A stretch of 64,000 nucleotides of DNA, from assembly GCF_018982885.2 (NCBI RefSeq), contig NZ_CP081848.1, positions 1,674,001 to 1,738,000 on the forward strand. Reading direction: 5' to 3'. Below are positions 55,233 through 64,000 of this stretch, one piece after another. This DNA comes from Polymorphobacter megasporae (GTDB lineage: Bacteria; Pseudomonadota; Alphaproteobacteria; Sphingomonadales; Sphingomonadaceae). Every line of letters begins with the position of its first letter. Position 1 is the first letter of the stretch. The position numbers and the translations under genes are program-made. The notes below the pieces were generated by a model that worked only from the letters and a program-made list of their open reading frames with translations, was not told where the DNA came from and ran no database searches.

Positions 55233-56732
55233 TTATATCCGACGCCGTGCCGGTCGACCCGCCGTCATCGCACCCGCAACGAGCGCCAACCCGAAGACTA
55301 AACTTGTCCAATGCGCGAAGCGTCCGAACAGCGTCGGCGGCAACGGCGGCGGGACGCGGAGCGACAGGGTCGCGGCTTGGTGCGGGCCGATACTGGCGAC
55401 AATGCGGCCGTACGCGTCGATCATCGCGCTGATCCCGGTCGGCGTGACGCGCGCGATCGGCAGCCCCTCCTCGATCGCGCGGAGGCGCGCCTGCGCGAGA
55501 TGTTGCGGCGGGCCCCACGCGCCGAACCATGCGTCGTTCGAGATGTTGACGATCCATGCCGGGCGATGGGCTTCGTCGACGACCGCGGCGGGGAAGATGA
55601 CCTCGTAGCAGATCTGGATACCTGCCGCCGGGAAGCCGGGCAGGTCGAGCGTGCGCGGTCCGGGACCGGCGAGAAAATCGATGTCACCCGGCGTCAGGCG
55701 CGCGAGGCCGAGGCGCGTCATCAGCGGACGCGCCGGGACATATTCACCGAGCGGCACGAGGTGGCTCTTGTCATAGCGCCCTAGGAGCGTCGCGTTCGCG
55801 TCGAGGACGTACAGGCTATTGGTCGCTTCGGCGGGGGTGCCATCGGCGTTGCGGATCAAGGCGATGCCGCCGAACAGCAGCAGGTCGCCGGGGCTGAGGA
55901 TGCTCGCGAGATGCGCGCGGGCGGCTGGATCTTCGTCGACGAGGTCCGACACCGCCGACTCCGACCAGATCGTGATCGACTGCCGATGCGGCTCGGGGCC
56001 AAGCGCCACCCGGCTGAGCGCGAGGTATTTTTCGACGTGCGCGGCGGAATCGTCGTATTTCTCGTCCTGCCCGATGTTCGGCTGGATGAGGTGGACGAGC
56101 GGACCGTTGGCGGGGAAGGGCGCGGGCAAGGTGAAGCGGGTCAGCAGCGCGACACCGCAGATCGCGGCAAAACTTGCGACTGCACCGAATGGTTTTTGCG
56201 AGGCAACAAATGCTGCGGCGAGGATCATCAATCCCGAGAGGCCAAGCGCACCGATCCATGCCGCCCCGAGCACTACACCCCCTGCCGGCAGCCACGCCGC
56301 GCCCAGCGGGTTCCACGCGAACCCCGACAGCACATGTCCGCGCAGCCATTCGCACAGCATCCACGCAACGGCGAACATCAGCACCCGGCTGATGCCGGGC
56401 CGCGGCCACGCCCGGGCGAGCCCGCCGGCCAGCGCAGGATAGATCGCGAGGAACATCGACAGTAGGACGACGGTGACGACACCCATGAACGCGGGCATCG
56501 CCGCCTGGTAGGTGAAGGCCGTCGCGATCCAGTAAAGCCCGATGGTGAAGTGCCCGACACCGAACAGCCAGCCCGCGCCCGCCGCACTGCGGACCGATGG
56601 GGCGCGTTCGATCGTCCAAAACAGCAGCGCGACGCCGATCAGCGTCAGCGGCCACCAGTCGAGCGGGGCGAACCCCAGCGCCGACACGGCACCAGCGGTG
56701 ATCGGCAGCAGAAGGCGGAGGGCGCGCGGCAT
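55233..56732 (-). CDS. lnt: Apolipoprotein N-acyltransferase
   Basis: Inner-membrane enzyme that adds the third acyl chain to lipoproteins. The 499 aa protein has N-terminal membrane helices (about 1-200), starting ALRLLLPITAGAVSALGFAPLDWWPL, then a periplasmic nitrilase-like domain with IWSESAVSDLV (Glu), YDKSHLVPLGEYVPARP (Lys) and IQICYEVIFPAAV (Cys). A last helix follows. Upstream of metK on the minus strand. Confidence 0.95.
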   Translation of the reverse strand: MPRALRLLLPITAGAVSALGFAPLDWWPLTLIGVALLFWTIERAPSVRSAAGAGWLFGVGHFTIGLYWIATAFTYQAAMPAFMGVVTVVLLSMFLAIYPALAGGLARAWPRPGISRVLMFAVAWMLCEWLRGHVLSGFAWNPLGAAWLPAGGVVLGAAWIGALGLSGLMILAAAFVASQKPFGAVASFAAICGVALLTRFTLPAPFPANGPLVHLIQPNIGQDEKYDDSAAHVEKYLALSRVALGPEPHRQSITIWSESAVSDLVDEDPAARAHLASILSPGDLLLFGGIALIRNADGTPAEATNSLYVLDANATLLGRYDKSHLVPLGEYVPARPLMTRLGLARLTPGDIDFLAGPGPRTLDLPGFPAAGIQICYEVIFPAAVVDEAHRPAWIVNISNDAWFGAWGPPQHLAQARLRAIEEGLPIARVTPTGISAMIDAYGRIVASIGPHQAATLSLRVPPPLPPTLFGRFAHWTSLVFGLALVAGAMTAGRPARRRI

Positions 56733-56977
56733 CGCGACGCCTCTAGCCGAGGCCCGGCGCGGCGGCTACCCGCGCCAGCGAAACTTCGCGCTGTCCTACG
56801 ATACCCGAAACGGGATAGTTACGGTGCCGATGACGATTGATTCTCGACCCGGCGACTTTCGCCCTGCCCGCCGCGCCGGCGCGGGGACCCGTGCGACCGC
56901 ACGGGGGGTGCGTTTCGGTTCGACGTGGCGTCAACTTCGTCAACTTCCAAATCCTACAGCCCGGAGAGGCTAGCCCC

Positions 56978-57247
56978 ATGGCCGATTCGCCCGACCCCGC
57001 CACCTCCGTCCGCACGATGCTCGACCAGTGGCTGACGCTGTCTGCCGCAGTCGCCGAAAAGACGCTGGCCCCCGGCGTCGGCACGCCTGCGCCCGTCGAT
57101 GTCGCGACGCGTGCGGATATCGAAGCGCTCGGCGAACGCCTCGGCCGGATCGAGGCGCTGCTCGTCGCGCTTGCCGGGGCCACGCTAAATCGTCCCGCCG
57201 GTGGAGCCGAAGCCGCGCCGCCTGCGTTCGTCCCCGCAGCCCAATAA
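56978..57247 (+). CDS. Small protein of unknown function
   Basis: An 89 aa product with a good ribosome site (GGAGAGG at 56962-56968) and ATG 56978. A central helical stretch [22 protein letters not shown] looks like a short coiled coil, and the tail is Ala/Pro-rich. The layout recalls small phasin-like or PHA-associated proteins, but I cannot assign a family. It is followed by the DUF2171 gene after 10 bases and truB, likely one transcript. Confidence 0.65.
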   Translation: MADSPDPATSVRTMLDQWLTLSAAVAEKTLAPGVGTPAPVDVATRADIEALGERLGRIEALLVALAGATLNRPAGGAEAAPPAFVPAAQ

Positions 57248-57257
57248 GGAGAATATA

Positions 57258-57488
57258 ATGGCCGACCTTTCGAAGATCACGGAGCATATGAACGTCATCG
57301 GTGCCGACGGCGTCCATGTCGGGACAGTCGATCACGTCGACGGCGACCGGATCAAGCTGACCAAGGACAGCACAACTCACAATCACCATCACTGGATTTC
57401 GGGTGGCCTCGTCGCCGACATCGAGGGCAACGACGTCCGCCTGTCGGCGAACGGCGATGTCGCTGTGACGTTCGAAGAGGAAAAGTAG
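57258..57488 (+). CDS. DUF2171 protein
   Basis: A 76 aa protein with the DUF2171 pattern: HMNVIGADGVHVGTVDHVDGDRIKLTKD followed by an HNHHHWISGGLVADIEGNDVRLS segment, a PRC-barrel-like small beta protein. Its role is unknown. AAGGAGAA precedes the ATG. Its last codons contain AGAGGA (57476-57481), which serves as a well-spaced ribosome site for the CTG at 57489 starting truB. The TAG stop is in the same frame as truB. Confidence 0.85.
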   Translation: MADLSKITEHMNVIGADGVHVGTVDHVDGDRIKLTKDSTTHNHHHWISGGLVADIEGNDVRLSANGDVAVTFEEEK

Positions 57489-57491
57489 CTG
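57475..57491 (+). promoter_or_regulatory. truB: Ribosome binding site and CTG start of truB
   Basis: AGAGGA at 57476-57481, a 7-base gap, then CTG at 57489-57491 directly after the in-frame TAG of the DUF2171 gene. Spacing is ideal for initiation. It decides the truB start because no ATG, GTG or TTG exists in frame before the catalytic motif. Confidence 0.7.
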
Positions 57492-58406
57492 GAACCGGCC
57501 CCGACTCCCCGCGAGCCGGGGCCGCTCCACGGCTGGATCGTCGTCGACAAACCGCTCGGGCTGAGCTCGGCGCAGGGGGTCGCGGCGGTCAAGCGGATCC
57601 TCCGCCAGGCGGGGTATCCCAAGGTCAAGATCGGCCACGGCGGGACGCTCGACCCGCTCGCGACCGGCGTCCTGCCGATCGCGCTGGGTGAGGCGACCAA
57701 GCTTGCCGGGCGAATGCTCGACGCGACCAAGGGCTACGCCTTCACCGTCGCGTGGGGCGTAGCCACCGCGACCGACGACCGGGAAGGTGAGGTCGTTGCG
57801 ACCTCAGGAATTCGCCCTGACAAACCCGCGATAGCCGCCGCGCTTCACGCCTTTCGTGGGCCGATCGTCCAGACACCGCCCGCCTATTCCGCGCTCAAGG
57901 TCGACGGCGAGCGGGCCTACAAACTGGCGCGGGCAGGGGAGACCGTCGTCCTCGCCGAGCGTAATCTGACGATCCACGCCTTCGACCTGTTCGAAGCGCG
58001 CGACGACGACGCCGACTTCGCCGTCACCTGCTCGAAGGGCACCTACGTCCGCAGCCTCGCCCGCGACCTAGCGATCTCACTCGGAACCGTCGGACACGTC
58101 GCGGCGCTCCGCCGGACCCGCGCCGGACCGTTCACCCTCGACGCGGCGATTTCGCTGGACAAATTGGCCGATTTGCTACAGGCGGGCGATGAACAGGCAA
58201 TACTGCCGCTGACGGCGGGGCTGGACGACATCCCGGCTCTATCCGTTACGCCCGAAGACGCAGCCCTCCTTCGACAAGGTCGGACGCTCCCCGGGCACCC
58301 CGCATCCCACGGGCTGTATCTGGCGACCGACGGACCTGTTCCGGTCGCCCTGGTGGAGGTTTCCTCCATCGCGGTACGGGTCGTGCGCGGGTTCAACCTG
58401 ACTTGA
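57489..58406 (+). CDS. truB: tRNA pseudouridine-55 synthase TruB, apparent CTG start
   Basis: Converts U55 of tRNA to pseudouridine. The N-terminal HGWIVVDKPLGLSSAQGVAAVKR and the catalytic-aspartate motif KIGHGGTLDPLATGVLPIALGEATK lie before the first ATG in frame (57714), so the gene must start upstream. The frame is bounded by TAG 57486-57488 and contains no ATG, GTG or TTG before 57714; CTG 57489 is the sole plausible start, with AGAGGA seven bases before it. From CTG the protein is 305 aa, normal for TruB. A C-terminal PUA-like part ends the protein. Next to rpsO and pnp, its usual neighbours. Confidence 0.93.
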   Translation: MEPAPTPREPGPLHGWIVVDKPLGLSSAQGVAAVKRILRQAGYPKVKIGHGGTLDPLATGVLPIALGEATKLAGRMLDATKGYAFTVAWGVATATDDREGEVVATSGIRPDKPAIAAALHAFRGPIVQTPPAYSALKVDGERAYKLARAGETVVLAERNLTIHAFDLFEARDDDADFAVTCSKGTYVRSLARDLAISLGTVGHVAALRRTRAGPFTLDAAISLDKLADLLQAGDEQAILPLTAGLDDIPALSVTPEDAALLRQGRTLPGHPASHGLYLATDGPVPVALVEVSSIAVRVVRGFNLT

Positions 58407-58418
58407 AGGAGACCCACG

Positions 58419-58688
58419 ATGTCGATCACAATCGAGCGCAAGACTGCGCTGATCGCCGAACACGCCCGCACCACCGGTGACACCGGCTCACCCGAAGTCC
58501 AGGTCGCGATCCTGACCGAGCGCATCGCCAACCTGACCGAGCATTTCAAGACCCACGGCAAGGATAACCATTCGCGCCGCGGCCTGCTGATGCTGGTCAA
58601 CAACCGGCGCTCGCTGCTCGACTATCTCAAGAGCCGCGACACCGCCCGCTACACCGATCTGATCGGCAAGCTCGGGCTTCGCAAGTAA
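58419..58688 (+). CDS. rpsO: 30S ribosomal protein S15
   Basis: An 89 aa ribosomal protein binding 16S rRNA. The sequence [30 protein letters not shown] and [23 protein letters not shown] is diagnostic. A strong ribosome site (AAGGAGA at 58406-58412) precedes ATG 58419. It follows truB by 12 bases and is followed by a clear terminator before pnp. Confidence 0.99.
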   Translation: MSITIERKTALIAEHARTTGDTGSPEVQVAILTERIANLTEHFKTHGKDNHSRRGLLMLVNNRRSLLDYLKSRDTARYTDLIGKLGLRK

Positions 58689-58694
58689 TTCGGG

Positions 58695-58723
58695 ACAGGC
58701 TCCTTCGGGAGCCTGTTCTTTTT
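58695..58723 (+). terminator. Rho-independent terminator after rpsO
   Basis: Perfect 9-bp stem ACAGGCTCC/GGAGCCTGT closed by a TTCG tetraloop, followed by TCTTTTTC. It begins seven bases after the rpsO stop; some transcripts probably continue into pnp. Confidence 0.9.
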
Positions 58724-58801
58724 CCGGCCGCCGCAATGACGCGGCACGCCGGCGTAGGCCGCGCACGGCAAAGGGCCGGGCGCATATGAAAGACTGAGAC
58801 T

Positions 58802-61129
<2,328 letters not shown>

Positions 61130-61172
61130 CCGGTGGGGGTGGGCGTCGCCCGCTAGTTCGGTTACGTACATG

Positions 61173-61206
61173 GGGGACCGCTCGCAATCGGGTGGTCCCC
61201 TTTGTC
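61173..61206 (+). terminator. Terminator-like hairpin after pnp
   Basis: Arms GGGGACC (61173-61179) and GGTCCCC (61194-61200) flank a 14-base loop and are followed by TTTGTCTT. It lies 44 bases after the pnp stop and before the next gene's start. Confidence 0.65.
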
Positions 61207-61262
61207 TTGGGGTGGGGGCTCCTACATAGTCGTAAGGAGCCCAAAGGCGTGAGAGTGGATCG

Positions 61263-62684
61263 ATGCTGCTGAACGGCCTCAATGCGGTGATGATGGGTGG
61301 ACGGCATGTCCTGCCATTGGTCGAGGGCGGCAAGGGTGTCGCCGCGACCAACCATCTGTCGTCGGGCGCTTGGGCGCTCGCGGGCGGGGTCGGCACGATC
61401 AGCGCGGTGAACGCCGACAGCTACGACGCGACCGGTCGGATCATCCCGCAGGTCTATGCTGCGCTCAGCCGCCGCGACCGCCATGAGGAACTTGTCGGTT
61501 ACGCGATCGAAGGCGCGGTCCAGCAGGTCCAGCGCGCCTATGAAATGGCGTCGACCGAGCTTCAGCGCGGGCTTGGCGCGATCAATATCAACGTCTTGTG
61601 GGAAATGGGCGGGGCGCAGCGCGTCCTCCACGGCGTCCTCGAACGCACCCGCGGCCTCGTCAATGGCGTCACCTGCGGCGCGGGCATGCCGTATAAATTG
61701 TCCGAGATCGCGGCGTCCTACGGCGTCCATTATTACCCGATCATCAGCAGCGCGCGGGCGTTCCGGGCACTGTGGAAGCGCGCCTACTCGAAGGCGGCCG
61801 AGTGGCTCGGCGCGGTGGTCTACGAGGATCCGTGGCTTGCCGGCGGCCATAACGGCCTGTCGAACGCCGAGGACCCGCGCCAGCCGCAGGACCCGCTCCC
61901 CCGCGTTCGCGACCTGCGCGCGGTCATGCGCGAGAGCGGCATTCCGGACAGCGTGCCGATCGTCATGGCGGGCGGCGTCTGGGCGTTGCGCGAGTGGACC
62001 GATTGGATCGGCAACCCCGAACTCGGGCAGATCGTCTTCCAGTTCGGCACGCGGCCGCTACTGACCAAGGAAAGTCCGATTCCGCAGGGGTGGAAGGACC
62101 GGCTGATGACACTCAAGGAGGGTGACATCCTCCTCCACAAATTCTCGCCGACCGGCTTTTATTCGAGCGCGGTTCGCAACCCGTATCTCCGTGCGCTCGA
62201 GGCACGGTCGGCGCGCCAGATCGCCTTCAGCACGACCGCGACCGGCGACCACCAGTTCCTCCTCGACGTCGGCGTCGGGCGTAAGAAATATTGGGTAACC
62301 CGCGACGACCTGCTCCGCGCGCGCGAATGGGCGGCGCTGGGTAATTCGGAGGCGCTCAAGACCCCCGACAATACGCTGGTCTTCGTCACGCCCGAGGATA
62401 AGGGCATTATCCGCCAGGACCAGAGCGACTGCATGGGCTGCCTCAGCCAGTGTGGCTTCAGTGCATGGGCCGACACCGAGGATAATTCGACCGGCCGTCT
62501 CGCCGATCCGCGGTCGTTCTGCATCCAGAAGACGCTGCAGGACATCGCCCACGGCGGCGATACCGAGCAGAACCTGATGTTCGGCGGTCACAGCGCTTTC
62601 CGTTTCGCCAAGGACCCGTTTTATTCCAACGGCTTCGTTCCAACGGTTAAGCAACTCGTCGACCGGATCATGACCGGCGACTAA
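61263..62684 (+). CDS. Flavin-dependent oxidoreductase, nitronate monooxygenase-like, with C-terminal Cys cluster
   Basis: A 473 aa TIM-barrel flavoprotein. GVAATNHLSSGAWALAGGVGTISAV near the N-terminus matches the FMN-binding loop of 2-nitropropane dioxygenase/nitronate monooxygenase proteins, and VPIVMAGGVWALREWTDWI is the phosphate-binding end. It is longer than the usual 320-360 aa; the extension contains CMGCLSQCGFSAW (C-x2-C-x3-C), a possible metal or iron-sulfur site. True substrate unknown; relatives include FabK-like and PfaD-like enzymes. Confidence 0.8.
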   Translation: MLLNGLNAVMMGGRHVLPLVEGGKGVAATNHLSSGAWALAGGVGTISAVNADSYDATGRIIPQVYAALSRRDRHEELVGYAIEGAVQQVQRAYEMASTELQRGLGAININVLWEMGGAQRVLHGVLERTRGLVNGVTCGAGMPYKLSEIAASYGVHYYPIISSARAFRALWKRAYSKAAEWLGAVVYEDPWLAGGHNGLSNAEDPRQPQDPLPRVRDLRAVMRESGIPDSVPIVMAGGVWALREWTDWIGNPELGQIVFQFGTRPLLTKESPIPQGWKDRLMTLKEGDILLHKFSPTGFYSSAVRNPYLRALEARSARQIAFSTTATGDHQFLLDVGVGRKKYWVTRDDLLRAREWAALGNSEALKTPDNTLVFVTPEDKGIIRQDQSDCMGCLSQCGFSAWADTEDNSTGRLADPRSFCIQKTLQDIAHGGDTEQNLMFGGHSAFRFAKDPFYSNGFVPTVKQLVDRIMTGD

Positions 62685-63052
62685 GGGTCGCGACGAGGAG
62701 CGGCGGTGCAATTGAACGCCGATGGCGGACGTTCGCCCGTTCAAAGGTCACACGAAGTTCACGCTTTTCGACACTGAAATCGATGTTCTTGACCCTCGCC
62801 CTCGTGCCTCGAACTCGACTGCACGCGCGGCGACGCCCGAGCGCAATGCCAATCTTCGACATCTGACGATGAGAAAGAGCGCGGATAGCCGCCCGCTGGC
62901 GACATGGCGGGCACGCTACGCTCGCCGGTCGCCTGTAGGACAGCGTTAAATCTGCCGGGGTGTAACGTTGCCATGGATGCGCCCGAACGCAGGAGGACCG
63001 TCTGCCTGGCGGTCCCGCTCGTCGCGGCAACGAAAGATCCTGGAGACCTCCA
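62685..63052. other. Non-coding interval before the small secreted protein gene
   Basis: About 370 bases without a convincing gene; reading frames on both strands have no start context or protein-like composition. A short imperfect hairpin with arms GCCCGC/GCGGGC lies near 62890-62920. The promoter and leader for the gene at 63053 should be here. Confidence 0.5.
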
Positions 63053-63274
63053 ATGAAATTCTTCATTACCGCTCTGCTGCTTGCCACCGCGGCCGGGTCC
63101 ACCGCCACCGCTCAAACCGCAGCGACCAACACCGCGATCTCGGCCGCCGACATGAAGACGATCGGCAAGTGCAAGGCGATGAAGCACGACGCGATGGCAC
63201 GCAGCGCGATGTGCGCGAAGATGGTGCAGCTTTACCCGAACCAGTTCGCCAACACCGCCGGTACCAACGGCTGA
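63053..63274 (+). CDS. Small secreted protein of unknown function
   Basis: A 73 aa product with a clear signal peptide (KFFITALLLATAAGSTATAQ) and GGAGACC before the ATG. The mature part is about 52 aa and has a Cys-x14-Cys spacing (GKCKAMKHDAMARSAMCAKM) within a Lys/Met-rich stretch, a pattern that could form one disulfide or bind metal. No family recognised. A perfect 10-bp hairpin (63281-63309) follows the stop. Confidence 0.7.
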   Translation: MKFFITALLLATAAGSTATAQTAATNTAISAADMKTIGKCKAMKHDAMARSAMCAKMVQLYPNQFANTAGTNG

Positions 63275-63280
63275 CGCGTA

Positions 63281-63309
63281 CCCGCCGATCTGGTGGCCGG
63301 ATCGGCGGG
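63281..63309 (+). terminator. Hairpin after the small secreted gene
   Basis: Perfect 10-bp arms CCCGCCGATC (63281-63290) and GATCGGCGGG (63300-63309) with a 9-base loop, 7 bases after the stop. No T-tract follows, so a factor-dependent or structural end is as likely as an intrinsic terminator. Confidence 0.4.
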
Positions 63310-63574
63310 AACCGCGCAGCATACGCTGGCGGGGGCCCAACCGCTTCGCCCGCCAATACCGTTCCAAATGTCGGCACGATCGATGGCCAATCGCTACAGT
63401 ATGAGATTACTGACGAGATAAGGCCGACGATGGGGTAACGTGTTAACTAGATCACAATGCTAAATAAAAAAAAGAAAACAATATTTATCAATAACATGTC
63501 TTAACTACCCTGTACGCTTGCGTACATAAAAAAGCGTGAGTATCCCATGAGCGACGTCACATCGGGGGTGAGAC
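63310..63574. other. AT-rich interval with a perfect 16-base palindrome
   Basis: No gene. From about 63440 to 63540 the sequence is AT-rich (runs of A/T near 63462-63480), unlike the rest of the window. At 63511-63526 there is TGTACGCTTGCGTACA, with exact 7-base arms, 49 bases before the ATG of the beta-helix gene; a possible operator. GGGGGTGAG at 63565-63573 is its ribosome site. Confidence 0.6.
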
Positions 63575-64000
63575 ATGATCAAGGTACTGCCGCTAACCAT
63601 CTTGTTCTATTCTGTGGCCATGTTAGCGCCCGCAGATGCGAAGACCGTTACCGCGACATATGACACGTTCGACTCGGTTATAAGTACCGTTCAGGGTGGC
63701 GACACTATCAATTTGGTCGGTGACTTCCAATTGATGAGGACCCAAAATTATTCATTCTCGTCCCCGGTCATTATCAACGCATCGGCGGCAACCTTTCACC
63801 GGACATGGACCCTGCGCGATGTGAATAACCTGTCGATCCAGGGTGGAACCTTCGATTTTCATCCGGTCGATGCGCTCTATGCAGCAGCCCTGGAGGTGTA
63901 CGACAGCAACAACATCAGCGTCGACCGGACCTTGTTTACCGATGACGGTGGTCACGACGGTGCACTTTTTTCGTCGTCGACGAACATCAGCGTGACCAAC
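63575..64000 (+). CDS. Secreted right-handed beta-helix protein (3' part missing)
   Basis: The frame is open from ATG 63575 to the window end (142 codons). A signal peptide (IKVLPLTILFYSVAMLAPADA) precedes a segment with beta-helix-like rungs (VNNLSIQGGTFDF, YDSNNISVDRTLFTDD, SSSTNISVTN), as in pectate-lyase-fold proteins. It may be a polysaccharide lyase, hydrolase or adhesin; the catalytic part is not visible. Lower GC and more varied codons than neighbours suggest a more recent acquisition. Confidence 0.75.
   Translation, partial: MIKVLPLTILFYSVAMLAPADAKTVTATYDTFDSVISTVQGGDTINLVGDFQLMRTQNYSFSSPVIINASAATFHRTWTLRDVNNLSIQGGTFDFHPVDALYAAALEVYDSNNISVDRTLFTDDGGHDGALFSSSTNISVTN

Noticed and set aside
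57486-57491. TAG recoded as an amino acid (for example pyrrolysine)
   Set aside because: TAG ends other genes normally (tatA, the DUF2171 and oxygenase families have usual lengths), so systematic recoding is unlikely; partial readthrough remains open.
57714-58406. truB starting at the ATG at 57714
   Set aside because: It would remove the catalytic aspartate motif, which lies upstream in the same frame.
62722-62949. 75-codon plus-strand frame before the small secreted gene
   Set aside because: No ribosome site, Arg-rich composition typical of a shadow frame in high-GC DNA.

Overview
The window is a gene-dense, high-GC stretch of bacterial chromosome. The sequence points to an alphaproteobacterium, most likely a sphingomonad. 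The reasons are the dcw cluster order ending ftsQ-ftsA-ftsZ, the Ser/Gly-rich tail and C-terminal peptide of FtsZ, a Gum/sphingan-like exopolysaccharide locus with a GumC-type co-polymerase, a candidate EcfG-type (GGAAC) promoter before a general-stress gene, and palindromic repeats of the TCATCCCCGCGAAGGCGGGGA kind. This placement is inferred from protein style; no rRNA is present.

Layout. 1-8947: end of the division and cell wall (dcw) operon, ftsW(partial)-murG-murC-murB-ddl-ftsQ-ftsA-ftsZ, coupled by 4-base stop/start overlaps. 9016-14607: a perfect palindromic repeat, a lipoprotein, a CoA transferase/racemase, an aspartyl protease, dgt, aqpZ and a triple DUF3011 protein. 14752-21393: argS, a SPOR protein, nagZ, scpA, scpB and tatABC in one long co-directional run. 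21419-21600: a series of hairpins with G-rich loops and a terminal T-tract, a candidate small RNA. 21692-27041: a stress flavoprotein, coaBC-dut-thiF-like-dsrE-like, and a class A penicillin-binding protein. 27204-29937 (minus): queG, a glutathione transferase and xth. 29934-46600: an exopolysaccharide locus with a GH16 endoglycanase, six glycosyltransferases, a Wzy-like polymerase, a Wzz/BY-kinase-like protein with a broken P-loop, an outer-membrane barrel, Wzx, Wza and an AceE/transketolase-like enzyme. 46601-51721: tRNA-Arg, nitrilase, glutaredoxin, comF, a 2OG oxygenase, a methyltransferase, mutT and accA. 51914-56732: a Crp/Fnr regulator, trmB, metK and lnt. 56978-62684: two small genes, truB, rpsO, pnp and a flavin-dependent oxidoreductase. 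62685-64000: a small secreted protein, an AT-rich spacer and the start of a secreted right-handed beta-helix protein.

The most unusual features are three housekeeping genes (truB, trmB, comF) whose conserved N-termini can only be reached from a CTG codon, palindromic repeats that encode the ends of MurC, MurB and QueG, a BY-kinase-like domain that lost its Walker A and B residues but kept its tyrosine tail, and the hairpin array after tatC. No CRISPR array, prophage or insertion sequence was seen.
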